64,000 bases of DNA, from assembly GCA_900073065.1 (NCBI GenBank), contig FJOG01000004.1, positions 2,351,084 to 2,415,083 on the forward strand, given 5' to 3'. The notes beneath the pieces are model-generated. The model was not told the DNA's origin and made no database searches. It saw nothing but the letters and a program-made list of their open reading frames with translations. How positions within the stretch are numbered: the first letter of the stretch is position 1; each line of letters starts with the position of its first letter. Source of the stretch: Phialocephala subalpina. Its lineage: Eukaryota; Ascomycota; Leotiomycetes; Helotiales; Mollisiaceae. The position numbers and the translations under genes were made by a program. Shown one piece after another: positions 11,736 to 23,374 of the stretch.

Positions 11736-12416
11736 ATGACGACTACGAACTTTCAGTTGTCTTCGAATTCTGGAAGGGAGGTTCATTGGCGGCTTGTCGT
11801 CGAGAGATGCGGAGGCAAGCTGTATCTTCACAGACTGAAACTTTGTTCAGAGGATGACGGACCAACTGTGATGCGCAAACTTCATGAAGAATACCACGCC
11901 ATTGTATCCAAGACGCCATACACAATCTGGGACAAGTTTCCCATCCTTTGGGATCCTGTTATTGAAACTGCAACCCTGTCGACAGTGGGTTCTCTCATTA
12001 TCGCATTTGAGAAGGGAAGCTAATCAAAGTGCCTTTAGAATAGCTCCACTGACCTCGAAGCTCAGCAAAGAGCTCCACAGATCTTTGTCACACGAAGGAA
12101 GTTCCAAGCCGAGCTTACGGCGGCATTCCACGACCCCGATTTGCTATCAAGCGCACCAAGTTTCGCCAAAGAAAATGATCGCTTCTCTGATAGCAATCAT
12201 AGAAGACGAGCTAGGAAGGAAGTTGCGATGATTGGTTTGAGAGTCAATCGGGTGATGATGGTGCTGGTTCTTTTGCTGAACGTAGCTGTATGTTTGGGGA
12301 CGGGCATTCTGGCAGGAGTTCTGACGAGGAGGGTTGATCAAGGAGTCGCTGTTACATCTGCTGTGGCAGCTATAGTTGCTTGTTTACAAGCGTTGCTGGT
12401 CCTCTTCACAAAGTGA
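11736..12416 (+). CDS. hypothetical membrane-anchored protein
   Basis: Two exons (11736-11984 and 12039-12416) are joined across a 54-bp intron with GTGGGT donor, GCTAATC branch and TTTAG acceptor. The product is about 208 residues. The ATG at 11736 begins MTTTNFQLSSNSGREVHWRL. The N-terminal ~165 residues are soluble-looking and unrecognised. The end holds two hydrophobic helices, VMMVLVLLLNVAVCLGTGIL and VTSAVAAIVACLQALLVLFT, separated by a short TRRVDQG turn. That arrangement puts the large N-terminal domain and the very short C-terminus on the same side. Other unrecognised proteins in this window (for example 27084-28021) also end in a helical hairpin. The frame would break without the intron, which supports it. 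Confidence 0.65.
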
Positions 12417-12948
12417 AGATGATGATGCCTAGAAAGAGCTCAGCACGTAGTTGAAGGCGGAAGAAGTTAGTCATGTGGGCTCAATATTTTTGGAATTTGA
12501 GATTGGAATCATACCTTGGAACAAGAACAGTCTTCTCACTGTGATTCAATCCGAGAAAATCCAACACTATATTGAATCAATTGCAATTTCCGATCCCCAT
12601 CTATTCCGTCCGGCTTTTCGGGCACACGTGACCAAATCTCCGAAAACCACCTCCTCAGCGGATGGAGGCTCTGATGCGGCTCCAATCAAGCATCGCGCAG
12701 CTCTTTGTTGCGCATCTCAGCTTGACCTGTCCCGAGCGAATGGGATGACTAATTGTCAGTCGGTTCGTAATTGATTATAAAGCCTTTGGGAACTGCCTTC
12801 TCGACCCTCTTACCTTTCGAGAGCCAAGGAGGAGCTCCAACTCGATAGATCGAACCTTTTCATAACATATCCAAAGGCTGGCCAGAAGCAATTTGCCTAA
12901 AGCGCATGGCGCCATTTGAAAACTAGATTATATTAAAACCTCTAACAT
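12417..12948. other. intergenic between convergent genes
   Basis: No supported gene. Positions 12625-12654 (starting CACGTGACCAAATCTCCGAA) are nearly the same as 3601-3630. Confidence 0.5.
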
Positions 12949-14847
12949 TTACCCCCGCTCCCCGAAGGACTCCAGGATCGACACTCCATCTCCCCGTTGG
13001 GACATCCTGCAAGTGCCTACAATACTCACGGTAATCTCCAACCACCATCTATAGCCTTGCATCTTCGTAGAGGAACCGCCCGGACGAACTATCTTTGAAA
13101 CCTCTTTCCATTGATTGCTTCGTTCATTCCAACTATTCGTCAGTCGGACACCTTTCGGCAATTTGCCAAGTATCGACTCTCCAAATTGTGCACTGGACAG
13201 GTAACACACACCAACAACAAGATATCGTCCTCCTTTCGCAGGTCGCAAGAGAATTGGAGAATCAAGACCTAGTAGAATGCAGATCTCATCCCCAACTCTG
13301 GCGGAAGCTGGGGCAAGACCTATATTGCCGTCCTTAGTAACGAAAATCTGTCTGCCCGGGAGGTAGGACCTGCATCGATCAAGAAACCTGCTGGACTGAA
13401 TATCAAAGCTAACATCCGACTCACTCAAGATTCCAGATATTATCCGTCTCAAGCTTCCTACGCTTCCGGCGAAGGTGGGCAAAGACGACATCGGAATAAA
13501 GTCTTCGAACATATCAAGGCATAGCGTCCTGGCGTAAGTTTCCACCACCTGCGCATTATCGCGACTGTCGTCTTCGACAACTCCATCTTCACCAAGAAGA
13601 CGTCAGACTTCTGGTAAAGTTGACTGGTTGGTGAAATGGCGCGTGACGGAATGAATGTGAAGTTCCTCGATGACACCAGCAGACACACCTGCCATTCTCA
13701 ACACACCAGGTTCAGGTAAGCTCCACCACGTAGTAATGGGTCCAGAGGCATAACAAACTCCCCAGTAATTGAGAGTATTGTCTTCGACCGACCAATCAGG
13801 AACCCATGATGGTCCAGACGCTCCAGGGCTCGGTTGGCACTCGTTCAGAATACTCGCGTCCTGGAAACGTTTCAAGTATGCGACAGTGACCTCAGTGTAG
13901 ATCTCGACCGCGGTCTTGTTGTAGTCTGGAACGATATTCAATGCTCCATAAGGTTCGTTCAACATCCGCAGAACAGCGTAAATTCGATCTCTGGGGTCTT
14001 GGCACTTTGCTGTCCCAAGGTTAACTCGGAGATCGAACAAGTTGATTCTCGTCTTCTGGAAGAGGAACGCGCGTAGAAGTTCCATCCGATCTTCTAATTC
14101 GTAAGAGAATCGAAAACCGGGGTGGGGCTTGCTGTGGATGCAGTACCAGGACTTCCGGAATGTGAGCCAGGGCACGTAGCTCAGTCCGCACAGGACATAG
14201 GCAGAAGGATTGGCTAAGAAGATCTCTTGGCGAACCAACAATCTCTCAAACCACTGTCTCGAAAACAAGCGGTAGATAGAACAAAAGTCATCGGCGCTTA
14301 AGAGGAGGTTGGTTGACTCATCTGCCACGTCTTGGTACTCCGTGTTGGTTGATGGTTTCATCTGGACATACACGAAGTTAACCTCAACTTGCTGACCTAG
14401 AAAATTCATGATCTGCATGGCCCGATCGCTGTTGTCGGCTTGCGGTCCCAGCCAAACCACTACACTCGTCGCTAGACGGTAGATGTCTCCCATCATGGCT
14501 ACTTGAGAGCCTTTCTCGACGCTGTCAGACTGGTTGATGCAGATAGCGTCAATCCATATGGTATGTGACTGGTCTTGAAAACGGAGATGTCTGAGGGCGA
14601 CGGCGAGATTCTGGGTCACTCGCAGATTTCCCTTGTCTGGTAGACCAGGTGTGGCTGTTGTAATTGCATGGGGATTTTGTGCGGATCCCCAACAGTATGA
14701 CAATGCTTCGTACTGTGGAGGATTATCCACAATAAACTGTACAGTGAAGAGGCTGACCTCCAAGATGTCTTCGATTTGACCGGGATGGATCACGGCAAGT
14801 CTGATGGCGTGACCATCCGAGAGTGGCTCATAGCGGTAATCTTCCAT
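12949..14847 (-). CDS. HET-domain heterokaryon incompatibility protein
   Basis: The ATG at 14845-14847 gives MEDYRYEPLSDGH, a typical HET start. The domain is complete: YEALSYCWGS, LRVTQNLAVALRHLR, IWIDAICINQSDSVEKGSQV and the VVVWLGP helix, then PRDRIYAVL and the tail GDEICILLGLDSPILLRP plus YLVVGVCYL. The proteins act in non-self recognition after hyphal fusion. One oddity: the frame is interrupted by a TGA at 13603-13605, yet continues in the same frame to 12949. A 60-nt intron (donor GTCTGA, acceptor GCGCAG; about 13549-13608) would remove the stop and keep the frame, but the donor is weak. Otherwise the gene carries a nonsense mutation. The length of about 610-630 residues fits the family. 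Confidence 0.75.
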
Positions 14848-15091
14848 GTCAATGGTGAAAACAGCAAGGTCTAGCTCTTCGCCGTTCAACTCCTTCCTGA
14901 CTTTTATAGGAGAGAGTTAGTTGTTGAGTTCCATGTAGATATATTCAAGCATTATATGGAATAGGGGTCGTATGATAGTCGCGCCGAAGCGAGTGGTTTC
15001 CTGATCAGGAGATTGATGAACATGACCGAGCCGACAGACCACATGATACTCGTGATTGACCAGGAAAAGCATTTTGTTCCTTTGAGCTCTT

Positions 15092-15970
15092 TCACTCGTC
15101 ATCGACCCATTCCCTCGGAAGTTGAAGCTCGACATCCTCCCCAATCTTATATCGGCTCCAACAGTCGCATCTCGGGTAATGGTACGCCATGAATGGACTT
15201 AGGAGAAATGCCCCGGCGGCAAGCACATACCCTGCAAGTTCAAGGCGTCTCCCCGCTTTATCCAAATGGTTTCTCGGTAGTGAAATATACGCCTAGGAAA
15301 CAGCTTAGGAGCACAAAGAATGCAAAGGTATTGATGATATGTATGCAGCCTCGTTGCCATAGAGACTGAGGATGTCTCTTGGAAGTTGCTCGTTCTGAAC
15401 TTTCGTCAGGCTGTTGCAGAGGCCGGGTGGGGACGCGATGCCGGAGGTTCTGTTGAAGCTGGATAGGTATCGGTTCGATGGCCACATCGTTCCCATCCCT
15501 AGATTGAAGTTATCAGCCAACTTTAAGCTCATGATTTCATACTTATACCCACGTCACAGCCTCAAGAAACGGAATCAATGTAGCTAGCTATTGTCGCTGA
15601 AAGAGATCTGATTGTTGCAAGCACTTGTTTCTCCCAAGTCTCCTGATGATTTGGTACCCAAGCACGAACCTCATGCTCTAGCCCCATTAATTGTGTGACG
15701 GCTTTGGCTCGGGTTTGTTTGATGGTATCGAGGTCGAAGTGGGGGTAGAAAATGTCGTTCAGTTCTGAGAAGCGAATGGCGGCGTCTATTTCGGCGAGCG
15801 TTTGCCAGAATACAGCTACGTCTAGCTTGATTCTCTGCAGTATCTTGCTCGCAATTGGCCTTGTTGTTGTATTTGCGAATGTTGAGATTGGTCTGCTGCT
15901 GCAATTTCCCAGCACGAACTTGACTATGAGTGAATCAGAAGGACGAGGACACCCAAGGGGACAGGTGAGA
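15092..15970 (-). pseudogene. broken paralogue of the membrane protein at 27084-28021
   Basis: An upstream exon (about 15562-15905, unrecognised helical sequence such as FWQTLAEIDAAIRFSELNDI) appears spliced through an intron ending GCTGATAAC...CAATCTAG at about 15500. The next exon runs DGNDVAIEPIPIQLQQNLRH to WQRGCIHIINTFAFFVLLSC then FLGVYFTTEKPFG and a TAA. One base out of frame it continues KAGRRLELAGYVLAAGAFLL and ends at 15092. The intact gene at 27084-28021 has the same order (RGCLLILAMIASFIVFSCIS, YFTLDQNLG, FTLAGYIIAVGAL). The aligned spacing implies one lost base at about 15258-15262. The 5' limit is uncertain because no good ATG was found. Confidence 0.6.
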
Positions 15971-15999
15971 GGTATCAGCTCGCCACTGAGCTTAGTACT

Positions 16000-16737
16000 G
16001 AGACATTAGAGGAATAGCCCAGGACGTGTGTACAACACACCACCGCGACCTTTTTCTCGACTTTGCTGCGCCCGCTATAGGCGGGTGGCAAAACATTTTG
16101 AAAGAGTTAATAAGCTGAAAATAGACAGCTTTACACGGAGACGGCAAGGTATCTAAGTATCTGGCTTATGTATGAGATGCCCTACCAAAGTGGAGGGACG
16201 AGAAAGGCAAAAGGGCAAACTTCGAGAGGACGGGAAGGAGAGGCGAACGAAACGCGTTTATTCAAAGTCACGTGGACGGCATTGTATTCAAGTCTGCCTT
16301 GGACCCGCACCAACCTATTTAGGGCAACAGGGAGAGAAAAGAAATTTAAAGAGCAGGGAAACTTGTGCGAGAGAAGTAGAGGTCGAAAATAAGCTTTGCA
16401 GCGTGAAGACTTGATGGCGCTCGATTGTTCGCGTGATCCTCCTCGAAAAAATTCCTACTTGCTAGATTTGTTACACATCGCATTCAGCAATGCACCGCAT
16501 ATGCCACCAGTAAATCGTGGCAAGTGTGAAGGAAATACCAATCTCTCTGCTCTCACGCCACCTTGGTCATCAAGAGATGCGCTCAGCGCTCAGTTGCAGC
16601 CACAATAGAGCAAAGCCACAGTGAGATCCCGTGTTCTCGAGTATATCCATAAGGTGACAGCGGCTGGGTGTCTCTATCGCAAACGATACACATCAGACAC
16701 TGTTTTGTTATCAAATGAATTAAAGTTTCTCAGCCTG
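16000..16737. other. intergenic, no supported gene
   Basis: Short frames on the plus strand at 16168-16608 are rich in Arg, Lys and Glu and overlap in two phases. They show no domain. Nothing else was recognised. Confidence 0.4.
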
Positions 16738-18139
16738 ATGAGCGCCATGACAAAGTCCATCGGGCGCACTTTGATGACCATTTGGGTGACGGCTTTCAGT
16801 CAGACACTGGTCTCAGCTTCAACCTTCATCGCGAACTGCTCCATTCCCTCTACAAGCACCACTCTGATGATATCACCTAACACTCGTGGGACTTTTCAAA
16901 TTCTTTCGAGCTGTTTATTCACGATCTTTATTTGCATCTAGGCGATCAAACACCTCAATGTCCCGGAGCAACGCGATGGAAGGGACCAATATTGGAAAGG
17001 AGATCTGAAATGGATGTGGAAAGGCTTTTGGTCGAAGTCCAAGTGGATGACGCTCACACGTATTCTGCCGGAGTTCTTGCTCGTGGAGGCGTTCGGTGAT
17101 CTGTTGGCTGCAAGAGAATTCTTGAGAGCGTTCCAAAGCCTTGCCAAGCCAGCCGACTTCGCTATGGTCAATTATGGAGAAGGAAATGCAATTGCGACAG
17201 CAAATCCGTGGACGCTGGTGCACGCATATTATGCGAATATGGGAGGTTTCGTTCTTCGATCACACGAGCACAGGGGCAACGGAAGCTACACTTTGGTACA
17301 CGAAACCGCGCAGCAAGTCTACGAACTCATGAAACAATACGACATACAACAGCTACTAAACATCAACAAGGATCAAATTCAAGATAAGAGCAAAGAGGAC
17401 TTCTTTGTTAAGATCTCGGCGGTCGTGCAGATCACCTGGCTGATAATTCAAGTCACCACGCGCGCCAATAAAGGGCTTCCTATATCTCAGCTCGAGATAG
17501 CTACCTGCTCGTTTGCAGGATGCTCTCTCGTTACATGCATGCTTTGGTGGAACAAACCCAGGAACATAAGTACAGCAACCGAAATTCAACTCCACGATCC
17601 TTACGAGATGCCCGTCTAGAGCGGGGACCACGGGGATTCGAGGTCATATCAGACGGTTGGATTCCTGAAGAACGGTCTGTTGAATGGGTCTGAGAACCCA
17701 AGATGGAGATATGACCACCAACTCCCGAACGACTCTTTGCCATTGTGGAACGCATCATACATCCAGGCAGCTCAGAACGTTGGGCGGGTACTTGGGAGTG
17801 TTATACTAGCAGCGGATCAATGCGCAGCATGGAACTTCGACTTTCCCACTACCATCGAGCGCGATCTCTGGCGGTATACGAGCATTGCTTCCGCTGCCAT
17901 AGTTCCGTCGTACTATGTTCTCCGACTCCCTGTCGTCTTTTGGTACAAAAAATTCTCTCATAGGAGCGGATATAGTAAAACCAAGACCTCCATCCTCGCA
18001 ACCATTCTGTCTATACTAGGAAATCATGTATGCGGCATGTAGGATATTTACCCTCTTCGAGGCCGTCTATTCTCTGCTTCACCTTCCACCAGACGCATTC
18101 ATCGCGACCTGGTCATCGAACTTCCCTCACATGAGCTAG
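16738..18139 (+). pseudogene. fungal multi-pass membrane protein with in-frame TAG codons
   Basis: From the ATG at 16738 one frame runs almost to 18020. It encodes SPNTRGTFQILSSCLFTIFI, then IKHLNVPEQ, WMTLTRILPEFLLVEAFGDL, WLIIQVTTRANKGLPISQLE, LPNDSLPLWNASYIQAAQNV and CAAWNFDFPTTIERDLWR. This is the pattern of a large unnamed fungal membrane-protein family. TAG codons interrupt it at 16939-16941, where Trp fits the family, and 17617-17619, where Gln fits. Near 18020 a one-base shift is needed to read the expected tail YAACRIFTLFEAVYSLLHLP, which ends at 18139. TGG to TAG and CAG to TAG are both C-to-T type changes. The function of the family is not known. Confidence 0.65.
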
Positions 18140-19561
18140 GTTGACGACTCGACGTGCTTCGTATAAGTGAGTAGTCCACCGAGCCATCACAAGTTTTTCA
18201 ATCATTTGACCAGTCTTCAAAAGTCCAAGAATTCAAATTCGGCAAGAAAAACATATTGCATCCAGTTTAGTAGTCTACCAAGATTTGCTCTTCAAGAAAA
18301 AGAGGTTCAAGGCAGTCCAGGTGAGGCTGGAAGATCGATAAAGTGGTAGAGTGACGCAAGGCATAATCAATGAATCACTAAACAGCAAGAAGCAATTCGA
18401 GATGAATGACATGAAACATGGCCGCAAGCCATACGTTCACAAAACAAATCACAATTCAGGCTAACCAGCAGCCACATCCCAAAACGATCAGAACTTCATG
18501 ATCCCAGATCCTGGCTTGGACTTCCATGTCAAATCGCTTCCAAAGGAAGTCACAACTGAGTTCCACAGTTCCACAGTATCTCGAGAGTGTTTAGCCCTTC
18601 GATGTGCAACAAAGATCCTCCAGGAGCGGGATACTAGCCAAGAGGGTGACACAGCCCACGTGATGACGCGGACATGAGGATCGAATGGAATAACGAAAAG
18701 GCATTAAAGAGCAGGAACACGTACAACACAGCAACTAATTCAGCATCAACAAATGCAAACAAGTTCCTATCATAGCTACTAGCCATCTCAATCACAAAAT
18801 AGCCAATCACGTGCAGGTCTCCGTCGAAAGGGACGAGATGTGTGGCGTTGCGACAAAGGGGCCATCAATCCCGAACAATTGAACAGCAACACGGCAATTC
18901 GGAAGACCCTGTGAGTCCGTCGAGCTTCTTGATCGAGGCAATGCGTATCACTCTCTCAAGGTTTCTGTTTCGTCGTCGATTCATGATCTTGAAGCTCCTT
19001 CGAAAATATTTGAACAAGGCAGGGACGCTAGTCTACAATAGGCTAGCTATACCACTGAGGCAGGTACAAGGGCAACCACCAGCGCTCTCGGTGAGCTTTT
19101 TCGACATATCAAGGGTTAGCGAGTAAACGCTGAATGCGGATGGACGGAAGTTTGAAATCTCAAGTAAAAGGTTCCCTCGACGCCTCGTCTCGTTGTTGCC
19201 TCGTGAGTAATGCCTGCAACATCTACCCTTGTCGCTGTCTTTCCAGACTGTTGACTGCTCTCACGCTGAATTCTTCTCCTGCCCCGCGTTTTCGGTTCAG
19301 ATGCAGTCCGGGGAGATGCTGTAACTTGATGCAGCCCCTTTCCTGTCCGTCCTGGGTATGAAGTTCACCTTCCTTTCACGTCGAGGTGCAGTAAATCTCA
19401 TACCAAGGGACACAGAATTTCAGAAAACCAACATTTTTGACGACCGTGAGTTCTTTCCTTATCTAGGGGCATACCTAGCACCGTGAAGTCCTGACTTCAA
19501 AATCCGATCCCATACAATCATTCACTCGTAACAAATTTCGTTTTCACTTTTCCGAGATACC
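18140..19561. other. intergenic, no supported gene
   Basis: 1.4 kb without a recognisable coding region, RNA gene or repeat. A 94-codon frame at 18842-19126 has no codon or domain support. Confidence 0.4.
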
Positions 19562-21373
19562 ATGGAGAAAGGGAAGAAACCCGAGAGGGTACTGAACAGA
19601 GAAGCGCTGGTGAAGAACGGCATCAATTATTATGACGATGTCTTTCGAAACCAAGATATCGTCGCTTATTTACATTTGTATTACCCGCAAGCATCAATAG
19701 TCACCGAGGGGCTTCTAGAATGCAAGCACATCCTGTCTCAATCTAGCTTCGTAAGTGATTCATTGCCCATCATGACCTTGATCTTCGTGTCTAATTCGTC
19801 GAATAGGAAAAGCTCAGCGCAGACAGCCAGAATGAAATTCGAGAGAATTATCATAGCTCAATGATTCCTCAGTTAGACAAACGCTCGTCGATAGACTTGG
19901 ATCATTACAATGAGACATATCAGATTGCTCTTCATGACGCAAGGTTTGAACTGGCGCGTCGCATACAGAGAAGCGCAAATAATATCCGTAGCGGTAAAGA
20001 GCATCGCTGGTCTGCTCTGGTGAAAAACGAGCTTTTCGGAACGCTGATAGAATCTTCTCGACGGGCAGAAGGAGCGACGACGTTTGATCCAAGGAAAATC
20101 GTCCAGGAAGTCAAAATGTATGTATTTTGCCACCCCTTGAATTATTGCAGTATTGATTCTTGTCTGTCAGCGAAGATGAAGACACCTGGGAGCGGGGCCG
20201 TAAGTCTCTGCGACGGACAACGCCTTCGGATGCTCCCGAACTTACAGCTCAAACCTGATCTCTACATGGCTTTACCAATCACCAGAAACTCCAAAGCTGT
20301 TGGATTTCGGAAGGATGACTACATTCAGAATTTCACTGAGACGTATTTGGCGAACTTGGAGGAACATAAAAACGGAAACCTGATCTCGAGTCCGATTACT
20401 CGGCTTGACAAAGATCTGAGGGAGAAGGATAGGGTTTGTTTTCCCTGTGCAGTGGTAGAGATCAAGCATCACAAAGTGTCACAAGGGCAAAGAAGGAAAT
20501 GCTACTGCCAGGCTGCGAACGGTGCCGCAACAGCTTTGTCAATGTTGGGCAGATTATCATATTTGTCTGCTCCAAATAATTCCTACAAAGAGGTCCAGCC
20601 CGTTGTATCCTTCACCTTTATCGGCTACGAGGCCAGAGTTTGGATAGCTTGCATAGTCACGAAGATAAAGGAAGAAACCCAACTTTTGTGTGAATACGTA
20701 AGTCTTCCCATTATGTATTATCAGAGGCATAATTGAAATTTGCCCATGCTGTCACTGACCTAGTTGAATGAAATAGGAGATGCATTGTATATGGGAAGGA
20801 GATCTGCGCAAAATTTGGGATACGGTGCGATTATGTCGGATCATTGAGAACCTTCACTATTGGACCGTAACCCACTACCGTGTATGGGTATCCAGCTGTC
20901 TGAGTAGATGGCGGTGCGAACTCTCGGCCATAGCAGAAAGGAGCATTCTTGGGCAGCTCGAAGATCTAGGTGTCACCCGCCCAAAGACAGAGGATGATGA
21001 TTGGGAATCAGAGAATGACGCTGTCGATTCGACAGAAGAAAGTGACAGGGAGTCAGGTCAGGGTGCAGAGAATCAAGGTAAGTCAAACGGCAGACTGTTT
21101 TCTGAGCATGGTCTGATATGATAAGATGACGACAAAGAGAGTGATGATCTCTATAGATCTGAAGGCGAAAGAGAATGGACCCCAAGGCCCAAGAGAAGCA
21201 GCAAAGTTGGTCGACCTAGGATGAACGGCTCCAAAAGTCTCAACTCGACGCCACAAAAACGCCGTGATGTTGGAACGTTGTTACCGGCAATCAAGCTGGA
21301 CCATGGCAAGTCGGATTCTCTCCTTCAGGTGGTAATAACTAGCAAGCATGGTCGTAGTAAATCTTTCAGCTAG
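19562..21373 (+). CDS. fungus-specific PD-(D/E)XK nuclease-like protein
   Basis: The ATG at 19562 starts MEKGKKPERVLNREALVKNG. Clear introns lie at 19751-19806, 20698-20776 and 21078-21125, all in frame, giving about 530 residues. The central part has LKPDLYMALPI, then CFPCAVVEIKHHK and KCYCQAANGAATALSML. A D before an ExK strand followed by a helix is the pattern of PD-(D/E)XK-type fungal proteins, so D in KPDL and E, K in VVEIK would be the catalytic residues (my inference). The C-terminal ~110 residues are acidic, then basic (SEGEREWTPRPKRSSKVGRP), possibly a DNA-binding tail. Two further intron-like segments exist, 20118-20170 (53 nt) and 20200-20247 (48 nt). Removing both breaks the frame, so either the first is retained or the gene has a one-base lesion. 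Confidence 0.6.
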
Positions 21374-22643
21374 ACATGAGTGGCATCGAAGGATTTGCCC
21401 TAAAGCACGCCAGAATTCTTGCCAGCAGTCTCAGACACTCGTCCTTCTGGCACGCATGTATGATTAGCGTTGCAACCCCTTTTCCTCTTGCTTTTGTCTT
21501 GAAGCAAATCTGCTTCCATATATTGCAATGGGATATTAGATGTTCATCTCTGGGCACGTTTTTGGTTTCGATGAGGCTGGACTTGAAATGATCCACGTGA
21601 TGATGATTCTGACGGGTAGCAAACCAAGCAGCAATAAGAGAGATTAAAATATGCAGCAAAGTCTTAAGGAACCAGAAACGCAATGACAGTCTATCGTTCA
21701 ACAGTAGCACTAGCCGCCTCGATGTCGAATCTTCTATAATCACGTGCACTCATTGCTCTCGTGACACGCCCGCGTCTCAATGAGAGGAACCAAGCCAAAT
21801 TATGTAGCAGCCTAAACATCCCCAGCTACTCGGCACCGGCTACTTTTACTCGGCAATCCGCTCCGGTCGTGTGCGGCGTCGGGCCACCCCCTGAAAAGAC
21901 TCTCTTCTTGGCCCGTTGAGTGTGGCAAAGAGATGAAAATAGCAGTTCGAGACTCGAGGCTGTATCGAGTCGTCGTCACACACAGCTGCACACATGGATT
22001 GAATGCGGAATCTTGCAGGTTTTATACGGAATGCATGAACACATGAGGGTGATCGTGTCAGCTGGAAATCATGATTCAATTGGGGATTGATGACATCGTA
22101 TTCGAATCAGGGCATCCTGGGACAATTTCCTGCGGCATATTGCGATGCTCACTTTGCTCGCGCAGCGACAGGGGCAGCTTTCCCCGGACGCTAAACCAAG
22201 ATTTTTGATGGCCCCGCCCCGTTTGAGGGTCAACTATATTGACACTAGCCTTTCTAAGCTTAATTCCAGTGGATATTCTGGGCTCTGGAACCAATCAACA
22301 GCGACACGGACTCGATCTCGCCATGGCAACCCCTGGACTGGCCGCCAAGCACAGCCGAGTTCGTCTTTGCAATTTCGTAAATAAGGCAGTCGTCCCCCAA
22401 CCTTTTCTGCCTTCCTTCTTCCACTCTCACTCAGTTCAATCTGCACACTTGAAGACCATTCACTTCTCCAAATCATCTACCAAGTCATCCTAGACAATCA
22501 CTCGTTCGTAATGTAAGTAGAAAGGCTCCCACATCCAGCGCGTCAAGTCGCGTCTCGAGTCTGCAATCAGGACTAATCTTTGTTCAATCGCAGATCAACC
22601 ACAGTTCACTCTCTCAGTTTCGGATACCTTCACTACCTTCAAA
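21374..22643. other. intergenic and promoter region
   Basis: No supported gene. The last ~150 bases before 22644 are C/T-rich with CACTCTCACTCAG and CACTTCTCC tracts. This is usual just upstream of well-expressed filamentous fungal genes, and an intron may lie in the 5' leader (GTAAGT at about 22512, AG at about 22593). Confidence 0.45.
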
Positions 22644-23374
22644 ATGCAATTCTCGAGTGTTCTCCTTGCTGGCGCGGCCCTCGCCGTCGCCCAAGCCGCA
22701 CAATTCACAATGACTGCCTCGCAATTCGTGAGCGTCAAGACCGGCACAGCATTCGACATCACCTGGTCGAATGCTACCGGCGCAGTTACCCTCTTGTTGA
22801 AGAACGGTGCTTCTAACGATCTCAAGACCGTTGCCACCATTGGGAGTATGGGCATCACACAATTGATTGATTTCGAAGCTGACTTTCGCAGGCGGCTTGA
22901 CTGGAACTTCATACAGCTGGACTCCAGATTCCACGCTCGTTAGTGGCACCTATGCTTTGGAGATTGATGACAGCACTGGACCCAACTACAGCATGCAATT
23001 TACCCTTGCTGGAGCCGCTTCTTCTTCTGCTTCTTCATCTTCTGCATCCTCTACCTCCAGCGGCAGCTCGACCTCCACTGGATCCAGCTCGTCAGGAAGC
23101 ACAACCACCACGTCTTCGTCTAGCTCTTCTGCCACTGCCTCCAACTCAACCACAACCACTGGCTCCAGCAGCAAGAGTGCGTACCTCTATCCAATTGAAA
23201 GTGACCCAGCTAACTGAAGAAATAGCATCCGCAAGCAAGACCAGCTCCTCGACCGGCACCAGCACCTCTTCTACCTCCACCTCAAGCCCCTCCAGCCTCA
23301 GCTCTGCGTCTGCCCTTGCATCTCCCCTCGCTTTCGTCCTCTTGGCGTTCGCCGCCATCATGACCCTCAACTAA
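22644..23374 (+). CDS. GPI-anchored Ser/Thr-rich cell-wall protein, Kre9/Knh1-like
   Basis: Three exons (22644-22845, 22892-23176, 23226-23374) give 211 residues. Introns of 46 and 49 bp have GCTGAC and GCTAAC branch sites. A signal peptide, MQFSSVLLAGAALAVAQA, precedes a compact beta-domain of about 85 residues (FDITWSNATGAVTLLLKNG, SYSWTPDSTLVSGTYALEI) of the Ser-Thr-rich GPI-anchored family (Kre9/Knh1 type). A long Ser/Thr tract follows, then a hydrophobic C-terminus LAFVLLAFAAIMTLN that serves as GPI-attachment signal. The mature protein should sit at the outer plasma membrane or cell wall. A second family member lies 1.7 kb downstream in the same orientation. The gene looks intact. Confidence 0.9.

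Noticed and set aside
12451..12774. 107-codon plus-strand frame between convergent genes
   Set aside because: It starts from TTG, contains the non-coding segment repeated at 3.6 kb, and has no domain.
22986..23370. Minus-strand frames rich in Glu/Val opposite the GPI gene
   Set aside because: They mirror the Ser/Thr-rich coding strand and are shadows of it.
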